Part shown: one piece after another, positions 8,011 to 16,675 of the stretch
How the letters are laid out: each line of letters starts with the position of its first letter
How positions within the stretch are numbered: position 1 is the first letter of the stretch
Source: RPQJ01 sp963732415
GTDB taxonomy: Bacteria > Pseudomonadota > Gammaproteobacteria > Steroidobacterales > Steroidobacteraceae
Length of the DNA stretch: 64,000 nucleotides
Direction: 5' to 3'
Assembly: GCA_963732415.1 (NCBI GenBank)
Contig: CAVSZK010000017.1
Location: forward strand, 46,859-110,858
Notes under the pieces: generated by a model
Database searches by the model: none
Told to the model about the DNA's origin: nothing
Seen by the model: only the letters and a program-made list of their open reading frames with translations
Position numbers and translations under genes: made by a program

Positions 8011-9005
8011 GCCCGCGCCCGGGCAATTGACCGCAGCGCCGTCATGGGTCGGGTCAACCGCATTCGCGCGCCGTCCGGGGCGAACAGTTCGTATCCACCC
8101 CACAAGGTGAGCGAAAACAACAGCGGCAGGATCTCGTAGACCACGCGGTAGAGCAGCACCGATGCCAGCAGTTCCGCCGGCGGGACCTCGGGCAGCAGCA
8201 GCAGCAGGACGGACTCGAGTACGCCGAGCCCGGCAGGCACGTGGCTCAGGATTCCCACCAGCACGCTCGCGAGGTAGATGGCCAGGAACGGCAGGTAATC
8301 GAGACCAGCCGAAGCCGGCAGAAGCAGGTACAGGACGGACGACACCAGCACTACGTCGACGATGCCAATCACCAGTTGCAGCATCGTGAGGCGCATGGTC
8401 GGAACCTTGACCTCCCAGCCGCCGAGCCGTATGGGCGCCTTGCGCAGCCAGATGAAGGCGAGATAGCCCGCATCCTTGACGAGGCCAAGACATCCGAGCG
8501 CCAGCAGCCATCCGCTCGGGACCCGGAACAACGGCGCCAGCGCGTCGGCGCTCGAAACGAGTGCTATGTCGAACAGCAGCCCGAAGCCCAGCGCGAACGG
8601 CAGGTTGCACAGCAGCGCCGTCGCCCCGACTTCCATTGCGGTGAAGCCGATCGGCGCGTACATGCGAAAGCGCAGCGCCCCGGCGCTCAGCATCGCCTGG
8701 CCCACGGCGTGCCCGAGCGGAAAGGTAATCAGCGCAGTGATCATCGGCTTCGCCTTGCCGATGTTGTGCTTCACGTACCGAACGACGACGATCTCGTAGA
8801 GCGACAGCATGAACAGCGCGCCGAATGCGCAGGCGGCAGCCGCGAGCAGCGCCTCCACCGGCGTCCTGCGCATGTTGTCCACGACGTCGGCAAGACTGAT
8901 GCGCTGGAAGGTCCTGTAGAGCACCCAGGCCGCGAGGCTGGCAATCAGCACGCTCGCACCGATGCCCAGGGTGGCCTTGATCCGGCTGCGGCGCGGGTCG
9001 CTCAT
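7959..9005 (-). CDS. Lysylphosphatidylglycerol synthase-like (UPF0104) membrane protein
   Basis: A 348-aa polytopic inner-membrane protein with about eight hydrophobic segments. It has the UPF0104/LPG-synthase transmembrane-domain signatures SLYEIVVVRY, FPLGHAVGQ, GALRFRMYAPIGFTAMEVG and LSHVPAGLGVLESVLL. Only the membrane (flippase-like) half is present. The soluble aminoacyl-transfer domain of MprF is missing, so lipid transport or an unknown membrane role is more likely than lysine transfer. It is convergent with the flavoprotein gene. Confidence 0.85.
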   Translation of the reverse strand: MSDPRRSRIKATLGIGASVLIASLAAWVLYRTFQRISLADVVDNMRRTPVEALLAAAACAFGALFMLSLYEIVVVRYVKHNIGKAKPMITALITFPLGHAVGQAMLSAGALRFRMYAPIGFTAMEVGATALLCNLPFALGFGLLFDIALVSSADALAPLFRVPSGWLLALGCLGLVKDAGYLAFIWLRKAPIRLGGWEVKVPTMRLTMLQLVIGIVDVVLVSSVLYLLLPASAGLDYLPFLAIYLASVLVGILSHVPAGLGVLESVLLLLLPEVPPAELLASVLLYRVVYEILPLLFSLTLWGGYELFAPDGARMRLTRPMTALRSIARARAQRRTRGAERPTIESKE

Positions 9006-9051
9006 GCGTGAATTCTAGTTGGGTCGCCCGGGTCGCAGGGATCAACTGGAA

Positions 9052-9070
9052 GCGAATGATTCTCATTGAC
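9052..9070. promoter_or_regulatory. Possible Fur-type operator
   Basis: GCGAATGATTCTCATTGAC matches the 19-bp Fur consensus at 13 of 19 positions and contains the inverted pair AATGA-TTC-TCATT. It overlaps a TTGACA hexamer (9066-9071) in the divergent gap between the flippase-like gene and the HiPIP gene. A link to iron would make sense for an iron-sulfur protein, but the match is only moderate. Confidence 0.3.
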
Positions 9071-9224
9071 AGACATTGCCGCCTCGAGTCTATCGCGCGC
9101 GGAACACAACCGCGCGCAGGGTGTCGAACACCTGTTGACCGCGTAGAATTCGCAGCAGTGGCAGCCTGATCGGACGACCGAGGACATGCTGCCCCCGAAC
9201 CGTAACCGTCAGGAGAAAAGCACG

Positions 9225-9557
9225 ATGACCGAAAAGACTTACGCGAGGCGCACGCTGCTCAAGGGCGCATTGCTGGGCGTGGCCGCGGTGCCGGTCAGCG
9301 CACTGCTCGGTCGCGCACAGGCTGCGGCGGGCCCGGTCGATCCGAACGAGCCGCAGGCCAAGAGCCTGGGCTATGTCACCGATGCAAGCAAAGTGGATGC
9401 GAAGGCAAACCCGAACTTCAAGCCGGGCCAGCATTGCGCCAACTGCCTGCAGGCGCCGAGCGCCAAGCCCGGCGATGCCATGGTTGCCTGCAACATCTTC
9501 GCGGGCCGCATGGTCGCCGCGAACGGCTGGTGCAAGGTCTACGTGAAGCGTCCGTAG
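9225..9557 (+). CDS. High-potential iron-sulfur protein (HiPIP)
   Basis: A 110-aa periplasmic electron carrier with one [4Fe-4S] cluster. The N-terminus has a twin-arginine signal (RRTLLKGALLGVAAVPVSAL, cleavage near ALLGRAQA-A). The mature part has the four cluster cysteines in HCANCLQ, VACNIF and GWCKVY, the HiPIP order. The ATG at 9225 follows AGGAG by 9-10 nt. HiPIPs shuttle electrons from the bc1 complex to oxidases or photosynthetic centres in purple and other proteobacteria. It is monocistronic, with a strong terminator immediately downstream. Confidence 0.95.
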   Translation: MTEKTYARRTLLKGALLGVAAVPVSALLGRAQAAAGPVDPNEPQAKSLGYVTDASKVDAKANPNFKPGQHCANCLQAPSAKPGDAMVACNIFAGRMVAANGWCKVYVKRP

Positions 9558-9582
9558 TCGAACACCGTTTCCTGCCAGCGAG

Positions 9583-9623
9583 ACGGCGCATCCGGTGACC
9601 CGGATGCGCCGTTCTCTTTTTTT
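9583..9623 (+). terminator. Rho-independent terminator of the HiPIP gene
   Basis: A perfect 13-bp GC-rich stem (9583-9595 pairing with 9600-9612) closes a TGAC tetraloop and is followed by TCTCTTTTTTT. It lies 26 bp after the HiPIP stop. Confidence 0.93.
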
Positions 9624-9720
9624 GGCGGCACGCGCCCCTTGAAAGCCTTCCGCAGGTTCCTATCTACGGGTCATGAAGGGATTGCCGTCGCAGTCCCCAC
9701 GAACACTGGAGGCAAGTGCA

Positions 9721-10164
9721 ATGAGAGTGATCAAGTGGGAGCCGTTTCGCGACATGGACGACGTATTCGACCGTTTCTTCGCCGACGCATATCGTCGCCT
9801 GCCGCGGCGCTCCGCCGATGTGCAGCCGTCGTTCGACTGGGCACCGCCTGCCGACGTGAGCGAAACGGAAGGCGAGTACCTGATCAAGACCGAAATCGCC
9901 GAGGTGCCAAAGGAAAACCTCAGCCTTTCGGTGCAGGACGGGGTACTGACGCTGTCGGGCGAGCGACGCCAGGAAAAGCGCGACGAAGGCGAGCGGATGC
10001 ATCGGGTGGAGCGCCAGTTCGGCTCGTTTGCGCGTCGCTTTGCGTTGCCCGAAGACGCGGATGACCAGGCGATCCGTGCCGAGAGCCGCGACGGCATCGT
10101 CACGATCCACATTCCGAAGCACAAGATCGTCCAGCCACAGCCGCGCCAGATTCAGGTGCAGTGA
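9721..10164 (+). CDS. Small heat-shock protein, Hsp20 family
   Basis: A 147-aa ATP-independent holdase. It has a short N-terminal arm (MRVIKWEPFRDMDDVFDRFF) and an alpha-crystallin domain (about 42-132) with the strands VSETEGEYLIKTEIAEVPKE and DGVLTLSGERR. A degenerate I-x-I-like tail, IQVQ, is also present. The start at 9721 has a GGAGG site. No CIRCE or ROSE-type thermometer was recognised upstream. Confidence 0.93.
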   Translation: MRVIKWEPFRDMDDVFDRFFADAYRRLPRRSADVQPSFDWAPPADVSETEGEYLIKTEIAEVPKENLSLSVQDGVLTLSGERRQEKRDEGERMHRVERQFGSFARRFALPEDADDQAIRAESRDGIVTIHIPKHKIVQPQPRQIQVQ

Positions 10165-10177
10165 CCGGACCGGGCCC

Positions 10178-10210
10178 TATAATCCGCGTGGTCACCCCAC
10201 GCGGATCTTT
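10178..10210 (+). promoter_or_regulatory. TATAAT box and hairpin in front of rraA
   Basis: A perfect TATAAT hexamer at 10178-10183 overlaps the start of a 10-bp stem (10182-10191 with 10197-10206, loop TCACC) that ends in CTTTTC just 8 nt before the rraA ATG. It may be the terminator of the hsp20 gene, or a hairpin within a very short rraA leader. No good -35 box is present 17 bp upstream. Confidence 0.5.
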
Positions 10211-10213
10211 TCA

Positions 10214-10699
10214 ATGAGCGTCTCCAAGGCCACGGCCGACCTCTGTGATTCACACCCCGACGCCGCACGCGCGTGCGAGTCGATTTTCGTGGCATTCGGC
10301 GGTCGGCGTGCGTTCAGCGGGCCGGTGAGCACGGTACGCTGCTTCGAGGACAACTCGCGCGTCAAGGAGGCCGTGGAAAGCCCGGGCCAGGGCCGGGTAC
10401 TGGTCGTGGACGGCGGCGGGTCGCGGCGCTGCGCGCTGTTCGGCGGAAACCTGGGCGTCGCCGCGGTAAAGAACGGCTGGGCCGGCGTGATCATCAACGG
10501 GTGCATTCGCGATTCGGCGGAACTCGGCCAGCTGGACCTCGGCATTCGTGCACTCGGCACAATGCCGCTGCGCAGCGTCAAGCGCGGCGAGGGTGAGCGT
10601 GACGTCGCCGTGCGTTTTGCCGGCGCAAATTTCCGGCCTGGGGACTTCGTCTATGCGGACGAGGACGGGGTGGTCGTTGCACACGGGCCCCTCGCCTGA
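10214..10699 (+). CDS. rraA: RraA-family protein (ribonuclease E activity regulator / HMG aldolase fold)
   Basis: A 161-aa trimeric cytosolic protein. The family blocks TADLCDSHPD, TVRCFEDNSRVKEAV, GRVLVVDGGGSRRCALFG, GWAGVIINGCIRD and PGDFVYADEDGVVV are all present. E. coli RraA inhibits RNase E. Many homologues are 4-hydroxy-4-methyl-2-oxoglutarate aldolases that use the Arg-Asp pair seen here as CIRD. Which activity applies cannot be settled from sequence alone. It is followed 12 bp later by yggX. Confidence 0.9.
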   Translation: MSVSKATADLCDSHPDAARACESIFVAFGGRRAFSGPVSTVRCFEDNSRVKEAVESPGQGRVLVVDGGGSRRCALFGGNLGVAAVKNGWAGVIINGCIRDSAELGQLDLGIRALGTMPLRSVKRGEGERDVAVRFAGANFRPGDFVYADEDGVVVAHGPLA

Positions 10700-10711
10700 G
10701 GAAGCAAGTCA

Positions 10712-10984
10712 ATGTCGCGAACCGTCTACTGCCTGTACCTGAAGCGCGAAGCCGAAGGCCTCGATCGTGTCCCCTATCCCGGGCCGCTCGGACAGCGCAT
10801 CTACGAGGGGATATCGAAGGAAGCCTGGGCCGGCTGGGTCCGGCACCAGACGATGCTGCTCAATGAATACCGGCTCTCACCGATCGACCCCAAGGCGCGC
10901 AAGTTCCTGGTCGAGGAAATGGAGAAATTCCTCTTCGGTGACGGCTCACAGGCACCAGACGGCTTCGTCGCCCCCGACGCATAG
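10712..10984 (+). CDS. yggX: Fe(II)-trafficking protein YggX
   Basis: A 90-aa cytosolic protein with the YggX pattern: MSRTVYCLYLKREAEGLD, PYPGPLGQRIYEGISKEAWA and QTMLLNEYRLS. It includes the conserved Cys7. It is implicated in protecting iron-sulfur clusters and labile iron from oxidation. In enterics it follows mutY in one operon; here mutY is about 1.1 kb downstream on the opposite strand. Confidence 0.97.
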   Translation: MSRTVYCLYLKREAEGLDRVPYPGPLGQRIYEGISKEAWAGWVRHQTMLLNEYRLSPIDPKARKFLVEEMEKFLFGDGSQAPDGFVAPDA

Positions 10985-11002
10985 ACCACCCTTGCGGTCA
11001 GG

Positions 11003-11413
11003 TCAGTCCCTGGTGCGTGTGGCGGCGTGCCAGGCCAGCAGCAGCCAGGACAGCATCAGCGCCATTCCACCGGCGGGAGCTACCTCGAGGACCAGGCGCG
11101 GGGCGCCGGCCGTAGCCAGGTAGATCGAGCCACAAAACATCGCGATGCCGATTGCCATCAGACGCGCCGCCCAGCGCAGTTTCGCGGTGACTATCGTCGA
11201 AGCCCCGACAACGCCCACCAGCACCAGGCCCAGTGCGTGGAGCAACTGGTACAGCACGGCCGTCTCGTAGCTGGCCAGTTCGCGCGAGGAGACGCGATCG
11301 GCCACGAGGTGAGTGCCAAGCGCGCCCAGCACCAGGCCCGCGAACATCAACAGCGCCCCCGTCACTGTGCAGCGGCGTGCGAAGTCCTGAACGGGGCCTG
11401 CGTCGGAAGACAT
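11003..11413 (-). CDS. DUF423 family membrane protein (YgdD-like)
   Basis: A 136-aa inner-membrane protein with four hydrophobic helices. The DUF423 signature is GALGTHLVADRVSSRELASYETAVLYQLLHALGLV, spanning residues about 31-64. The C-terminal segment (PAGGMALMLSWLLLAW) matches family length and topology. Function is unknown. It is convergent with yggX, 18 bp away. Confidence 0.88.
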   Translation of the reverse strand: MSSDAGPVQDFARRCTVTGALLMFAGLVLGALGTHLVADRVSSRELASYETAVLYQLLHALGLVLVGVVGASTIVTAKLRWAARLMAIGIAMFCGSIYLATAGAPRLVLEVAPAGGMALMLSWLLLAWHAATRTRD

Positions 11414-11490
11414 GGCGCGATACTGGATCGGCGATCGCCGCGGACGCTGCCGTCCGCGACGATCGCTGTTCGTCTTTCAGGCCGTCGCAG

Positions 11491-12045
11491 TTACCTGTCG
11501 ACCTTCTCGAGGCTGACCGCCAGCGACTCGCTGTAGGTCACTGCGATGACATCGCCAGGGATCAGCTTCGCGAGCTTTGCCTGTGCCGCCGGGTCCTGGA
11601 CCGTGATCGACTTGGTGATGCCGGCCGCGGTGGTGCCCCACAGCAGGTGGGTTTCGGCATTGTAGGCGTCGATCTTGAAATAGCTGGTCACCTGGCGGCC
11701 GACTTCGCCGCCGGTCGCGGTGCGCGCGGCGGTCTCGGACACGCCCTGCGACTTTTCACCCTTGGGCACGACCTGGAACGCAAGTGCCTCGGTGTAGGTC
11801 ACTGCAACGACGTCACCGACCTTGACCTGGTCGAGATGCTTCACCGCGTCGCCCGCCTGGACCTCGAAAACCTTGCCGCCTTCGCCCTGCAGCGTGACCA
11901 TGCGAGAACCCTGGTCGATGGCTACCACGGTAGCCCGCAACTGCACCGACGCGCTCTTGGTGATGGGCTTGTCGGTCGCCATCGAAACCGCGGGCAGCGC
12001 CAGGGCTGCCGCCAGAAATACCGCCAATATCTTCCTGCTGAACAT
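11491..12045 (-). CDS. Secreted hypothetical protein with duplicated beta motif
   Basis: A 184-aa protein with a clear Sec signal peptide (MFSRKILAVFLAAALALPAVSMA). The mature part contains two related halves, each ending in a nearly identical block: VGDVVAVTYTEALA (near 80-93) and PGDVIAVTYSESLAVSL (near the C-terminus). That suggests two small beta-barrel/OB-like units. I do not recognise a named family with certainty. The ATG at 12045 follows AGAGGA. It lies downstream of mutY, in the same direction. Confidence 0.75.
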   Translation of the reverse strand: MFSRKILAVFLAAALALPAVSMATDKPITKSASVQLRATVVAIDQGSRMVTLQGEGGKVFEVQAGDAVKHLDQVKVGDVVAVTYTEALAFQVVPKGEKSQGVSETAARTATGGEVGRQVTSYFKIDAYNAETHLLWGTTAAGITKSITVQDPAAQAKLAKLIPGDVIAVTYSESLAVSLEKVDR

Positions 12046-12131
12046 GTTCGTTCCTCTGCTGTGAAATCCTGACTGGACCGGCCGATTCGCGGGCCGGTTG
12101 GCTATGATAACGCGCCGGTGCCCGAGGTTGT

Positions 12132-13235
12132 TCATTTCAGCACCCGCGTCGGCTGCACGCGGGAAATCAGGGTCGCGATCGGCTTCGGCAACCCGACCTT
12201 CATCGGGTCGCGCAGGTCGTACCAGCGGTAGCGATCGACGTCCCTGAGGGCCCCGGACCTGCCCATGCAGTGCACCACCAACGGCCTCATCTCGTAGTCG
12301 AAGTGGCTGAACGCGTGCCTGATCACCTCGCCACGCGTGGCCGTGGCAGCGGCGGACAGGTTCTCGCGGCACCACTGGTCTGCGTGAGCGCGTGTCGGGA
12401 ACTCGGGCAGGCCCCACAGGCCACCCCATATACCGGCAGGCGGTCGCCGCTCGAGCAGCACCTTGTACTCGCCGCGCATCGCCATCACCAGCCAGGCAGC
12501 GCGCTGCGGACGGCTCGCCCGCGGCCGTGGCGAGGGCAGCTCCGACTGCGTGCCCTCCAGTCGCGCCACGCAGTCGACGGCGACCGGGCACAGCAGGCAG
12601 GCGGGACACGCCCGGGTACAGATGGTTGCACCCAGGTCCATGATGCCTTGCGTGTAGTCGGCGATCCTCTCGCTGGGAGTGCACGCCTCGGCGAGCGACC
12701 AGAGCGTCTTTTCCACCGCAGGTTCGCCCGGGTAACCCGCCACTCCGAAGCACCGCGCGAGCACACGCTTCACGTTGCCATCGAGGATCGCGTGGCGCTG
12801 GCCCCTCGACAGCGCGAGGATCGCCCCCGCCGTCGAACGCCCGATGCCCGGCAGCCGCATGACCTCGTCCAGCGCCTCCGGAAACCGGCCGTCGCACTCG
12901 CGCACCAGCGACTGTGCCGCGCGGTGCAGGTTGCGCGCCCGGGCGTAGTAGCCGAGCCCTGACCAGAGGTGCAGCACCTCATCGAGCCGCGCCTCCGCGA
13001 GTGCGTCGACGTCCGGAAAGCGGTCCATGAATCGTCGAAAGTACGGGATCGCGGTCGCGACCTGCGTCTGCTGCAGCATGATTTCCGAGACCCAGACGCG
13101 GTAGGGAGTCGGATCAACCTGCCAGGGAAGGTCCCTGCGACCGTTCCCGTCGAACCACTCGAGCAGTGCCGCAGCGAACCGCGATGACCGCGCCGGGCCT
13201 GCGGCAGTTGGCGCAGCGACGGCCGGGTTACCCAT
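12132..13235 (-). CDS. mutY: A/G-specific adenine glycosylase MutY
   Basis: A 367-aa DNA repair enzyme that removes adenine mispaired with 8-oxoG. It has the catalytic-Glu region IMLQQTQVAT, the helix-hairpin-helix LPGIGRSTAGAILALS and the catalytic Asp in HAILDGNVKRV. The [4Fe-4S] ligands follow the C-x6-C-x2-C-x5-C spacing (CTRACPACLLCPVAVDC). The C-terminal NUDIX-like 8-oxoG recognition domain begins near residue 225 (AAWLVMAMRGEYKVLLERR). The start at 13235 shares one base with the stop of the upstream TPR gene (TGATG), so the pair is probably cotranscribed. Confidence 0.97.
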   Translation of the reverse strand: MGNPAVAAPTAAGPARSSRFAAALLEWFDGNGRRDLPWQVDPTPYRVWVSEIMLQQTQVATAIPYFRRFMDRFPDVDALAEARLDEVLHLWSGLGYYARARNLHRAAQSLVRECDGRFPEALDEVMRLPGIGRSTAGAILALSRGQRHAILDGNVKRVLARCFGVAGYPGEPAVEKTLWSLAEACTPSERIADYTQGIMDLGATICTRACPACLLCPVAVDCVARLEGTQSELPSPRPRASRPQRAAWLVMAMRGEYKVLLERRPPAGIWGGLWGLPEFPTRAHADQWCRENLSAAATATRGEVIRHAFSHFDYEMRPLVVHCMGRSGALRDVDRYRWYDLRDPMKVGLPKPIATLISRVQPTRVLK

Positions 13236-15049
13236 CACTGGCAGACGACAGGCGTGTCCTCGCCGGACCGGCAACCGTCCGGGAAGCCATACTGCTTCCA
13301 GTAGTCCAGCAGCCCGATGCGCTCGGCGAGTTGCCCGAAACGCGGATCCTTGCGCATGGCGCTTCCTTCGACTGACCAGGCCATTGCCAGACCCCAGTCC
13401 TGCATCCACGCGAGGCGATTCCTGTCGAGCGTCTCGAACATGATCTGGTACGCACGGTCGGTGTCGCCCAAATGCACGTAGGAGCCGACCAGCTTGGACT
13501 GCGGCACGCTCGCCGGGTCAATCGTCTTCATTTCAGCTATCAGCGCTGGTCGCAGGGCCGGATCCGCGATCGCATTGACGTAATCGCCCGCCTTGGCCTT
13601 CAACAACGGCGGGAGATGTTCCTCCTGGCCGACCAGCCTGCGCGCCTCGTCCCACTGGCCGCGCCGCATGGCGACCGTGGTCTCGACGTCGTAGCTCTTC
13701 TTGCCCAGGCCGAGTTCGGCGGCCAGCTTCGCATAGCGCAGTGCCCCATCGTCGTCGCCCTTCATCAGGCAGGCATTTGCCAGGTTGGCCGCGAGTATCG
13801 GCGAGGTCGGGTCCAGTTCCTGCGCCTTCTTCGCCTGCGCCAGCGCGACGTCGAGCCGGCCGACGTTCATCAACAGGATCGAGTACCACTGGTGCGGGGT
13901 CGGCTCGTTCGGCTCGAGCGATATCGCGAAAAAGAACCCTGATTCTGCATCAAGCAGGTCGCCGCGCTCGGCGTTGATCTGGGCGAGCACCGCGTGCGCC
14001 TCGCCGATGTTTGGATCGATCGCAAGCGCCTGCCGGGCGGAGGCCTCCGCCAGCTCGAAGTACTTCTCCTGGTCGTCGTCCTCGGTGTAGCCGGGCATCA
14101 CGACGTAGGCCGACGCGAGTGCGGCATGGGCGCGCGCGAATGCCGGATCGCGCGCGATGGCTTGCTGGAAGAACTCGATCGCGTGCTTCAGGTTCACTTC
14201 ACCGCGCAGCTTCCAGACCGCGCGCCCCTGCAGGTACAGCTGGTAGGCCTCCACGTTCTGGGTCGGCACCTGCTGACGCAGCGCGGCCTGCTGTTCCGTG
14301 GGCGCGAGTTCGATCCGAAGGCTGTCCACGATCGCCTTCGCGATCTCGTCCTGGACCTGGAAGATGTCGGCGAGCTTGCGATCGTAGGTATCCGACCACA
14401 GGTGAAACCCGGTGTTGGTATCGATCAGCTGCGCGGTGATACGCACCTGGTCACCCGCCTGGCGTACGCTGCCCTCGAGTACCGTCTCGACGCCGAGTTC
14501 CTTGCCGATCTGGCGGACGTCCACCTCGCGCCCCTTGTAGGCGAACGACGATGTTCGGGCGGCCACCTGGAGACCCGGGACCCGGGCAAGCAGGTTCAGC
14601 AGTTCCTCGGACATCCCGTCGCTGAAGTAGTCCTTCGTCGGGTCACCACTCAGGTTCGTGAATGGCATTACTGCTACGGATTGCCGCGGCTCGCCAGCGT
14701 GTGCGCGGCCGAGGCCGCGCTCGTAGAGCAGGTAGCCCAGCCCCGCCATGCACAGCAGCACGGCAAGCCCGAACGCGGCCCTGACCCTGACCTGGGCGGC
14801 CACTGCGACCTGCGGCAGCGGTTCGGTGCGGTGAATGCCTTCCGGACCGACGTCGAATATCCAGGCCAGGACCATCGAGATCGGAAACCCGACCAGCAGG
14901 AAGACGACTACGAACGTCATCGCCCATTCGGGCACGTGCAAGGCAGGGAATACGACGGAACTGGCCTCGGTCACGCCCCAGGCGACGGCCCCGTAGGCGA
15001 TAGCCACCTTGCCGACACGACGGCGCTTGAGTTCAGCGAAAAAAGCCAT
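13235..15049 (-). CDS. Membrane-anchored TPR protein with TolB/FlgO-like domain
   Basis: A 604-aa protein. Its N-terminal cytoplasmic segment (FFAELKRRRVGKVAIAYGAV) and three hydrophobic helices precede a domain starting SVAVMPFTNLSGDPTKDYFS. That domain continues DGMSEELLNLLARVPGLQVA and VETVLEGSVRQAGDQVRITA, the N-terminal TolB/FlgO-like fold often found in adenylate-cyclase-type TPR proteins. At least five TPR units follow (about 270-480). No cyclase domain is present. Role unknown; possibly a signalling scaffold. It is immediately upstream of and overlapping mutY. Confidence 0.82.
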   Translation of the reverse strand: MAFFAELKRRRVGKVAIAYGAVAWGVTEASSVVFPALHVPEWAMTFVVVFLLVGFPISMVLAWIFDVGPEGIHRTEPLPQVAVAAQVRVRAAFGLAVLLCMAGLGYLLYERGLGRAHAGEPRQSVAVMPFTNLSGDPTKDYFSDGMSEELLNLLARVPGLQVAARTSSFAYKGREVDVRQIGKELGVETVLEGSVRQAGDQVRITAQLIDTNTGFHLWSDTYDRKLADIFQVQDEIAKAIVDSLRIELAPTEQQAALRQQVPTQNVEAYQLYLQGRAVWKLRGEVNLKHAIEFFQQAIARDPAFARAHAALASAYVVMPGYTEDDDQEKYFELAEASARQALAIDPNIGEAHAVLAQINAERGDLLDAESGFFFAISLEPNEPTPHQWYSILLMNVGRLDVALAQAKKAQELDPTSPILAANLANACLMKGDDDGALRYAKLAAELGLGKKSYDVETTVAMRRGQWDEARRLVGQEEHLPPLLKAKAGDYVNAIADPALRPALIAEMKTIDPASVPQSKLVGSYVHLGDTDRAYQIMFETLDRNRLAWMQDWGLAMAWSVEGSAMRKDPRFGQLAERIGLLDYWKQYGFPDGCRSGEDTPVVCQ

Positions 15050-15188
15050 GGTCGTCCCGGAGTATCACCCTTCCGGCGCCGACGCTGTCAACCGCGCGGC
15101 CCCAGGATCAATGAGACACGGTGCCGACTGCGATGTTCCGTCGGCGGCCCATTGTCCATGATTCCGCAGCGTTGGCGAGCCCGCCCGG

Positions 15189-16103
15189 CTATTTCCGGCA
15201 GAGCCTGATGTCGCCGTTCAGGGACTTGATGCGGACACGGCCCGATCCGTTGCCCTCGGTGAAACGCAGCTCCTTGCCCGGCGTGTATTCGCTGGTGGAG
15301 ACGGGCTTCGGGCCAAAGCAGTTGTGGATGTCGCCGCTGAATGTCGAGATGTCGAACTCCGCATCCACTCCGCCCACCAGGTTCAATCGGACGTCGCCGG
15401 AAATGGTTTCGGCATCGAATTTTCCGTCGCTCGCGAGTCGCATCGCCAGCACCAGGTCGCCGCTGGTCGATCGAACGCGAGAGCGCTCGGTGACGCCGAG
15501 GCCGAGCACCAGGTCACCGCTCACGGTACTCGCATTGACCTCACCCGCCACCTTGAGTGCAGTCGCATCGCCACTCACGGTCGTGATCGTGACCAGGCCC
15601 GGCTTGCCGGAGCCGTCGACCTTGACGTCACCGCTCACGCTCTTGCATTCCACGTCCTCGCTGCCCGCCGCCGTGTGAATGTCGCCACTGACCGACTGCA
15701 GGCGCTGGGCGCCCGCCACGTCCTGCGCCATGATGTCTGCGCTGATCGTGTTCACCGACAGGTTGCTGCGCGCCGGCACGCGAATGACGAGGTCGGTGTC
15801 GTCGACGTTGTGGGCATTTTTCGGCAGGATCACCTTGATCCGCGTCACCTTGTCCTGGGTCGTGAAATCCAGGCGCTCGGTGCCGTCGCCGAGCGTGCCC
15901 GTCACCTCGACCTGGTCGCTGTCCCAGCCGGTGACCGTGACCGTCCCGGAAATGTTGGACACCTCGACCGAGCCTGACGGGTCGGCGGCGGCACTCTTGT
16001 TGATCGGTGTCCCGGCCCCTGACGCGGGGCCCGCGGCGAGCAACGCGGCGGCGGCGGCCACCGAGGCGAATCGAGCTGAACGGAAAGTCGCTGAAGTCGT
16101 CAT
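15189..16103 (-). CDS. DUF4097-family beta-repeat secreted protein
   Basis: A 304-aa protein with a signal peptide (SVAAAAALLAAGPASGAGTP) followed by repeated short strands of the pattern …SGDV/I… (for example VSGDIHTAAGSEDVECKSVS and STSGDLVLAMRLASDG). This is the right-handed beta-solenoid signature of DUF4097/adhesin-like proteins. It probably acts in the envelope and has no catalytic motif. The start overlaps the upstream anti-sigma-like gene by ATGA, making it the third gene of an ECF operon and a probable effector or regulator of that envelope response. Confidence 0.85.
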   Translation of the reverse strand: MTTSATFRSARFASVAAAAALLAAGPASGAGTPINKSAAADPSGSVEVSNISGTVTVTGWDSDQVEVTGTLGDGTERLDFTTQDKVTRIKVILPKNAHNVDDTDLVIRVPARSNLSVNTISADIMAQDVAGAQRLQSVSGDIHTAAGSEDVECKSVSGDVKVDGSGKPGLVTITTVSGDATALKVAGEVNASTVSGDLVLGLGVTERSRVRSTSGDLVLAMRLASDGKFDAETISGDVRLNLVGGVDAEFDISTFSGDIHNCFGPKPVSTSEYTPGKELRFTEGNGSGRVRIKSLNGDIRLCRK

Positions 16104-16675
16104 AGCCGCATGTTCTCCTGGCGCGCCGGTACGAAGGTTGCGCCTGTCCTGGTCAACTGGTTCACGCTCGCGATCACGCCGAGTTCGTCCTGGTAGGTAT
16201 TCAGCAGCAATTCCTCGAGCAACGGGTCGCCTGGCTGCCTGGCCAGCGCCGCGTTGATTTCATCGGCCGCCCGATGCATCTCGGCCAGGTTGGCCACGAG
16301 CTTCTGCCGGGCCGACTCCGGCATGCTGGACATCCGCTGCTCGAGATCCGCGGCCAGTTCCTGCCGTGCCAATTCGTAGCCGGCGCCGAGCCCGCTCGAC
16401 TGCCCGAACGCCGCCTGGACAACAGGCCCCGCCGGTGCCGCGACCCGCGCTGTCGGCGAATTCTCGCGGCGCAGCAGGCTGGCGGTGATGAGCGAGGACG
16501 CGGCCACCAGCACCACGGCCGCCGCGACCTGCAAGGGCCAGGCGGACCTGCGGCGGGCCGGCCGCGACTCCAGCCGTGCATCGATGGCCGGCCACAGGTC
16601 GCGTTCCGGCTCGACCGAGCGTCGCAGCGACTGCAGCATCGTATCGACCCGGGGATCCGACTCGAGTTGTGTCAT
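16100..16675 (-). CDS. Single-pass membrane protein, probable anti-sigma factor
   Basis: A 191-aa protein: a cytoplasmic N-terminus of about 65 residues, one transmembrane helix (VAAAVVLVAASSLITASLL) and a helical periplasmic part (ELARQELAADLEQRM…). No zinc-binding anti-sigma motif (HxxxCxxC) is seen. Assignment as anti-sigma is by topology and by four-base overlaps on both sides, with the ECF sigma gene upstream and the DUF4097 gene downstream. Confidence 0.68.
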   Translation of the reverse strand: MTQLESDPRVDTMLQSLRRSVEPERDLWPAIDARLESRPARRRSAWPLQVAAAVVLVAASSLITASLLRRENSPTARVAAPAGPVVQAAFGQSSGLGAGYELARQELAADLEQRMSSMPESARQKLVANLAEMHRAADEINAALARQPGDPLLEELLLNTYQDELGVIASVNQLTRTGATFVPARQENMRL

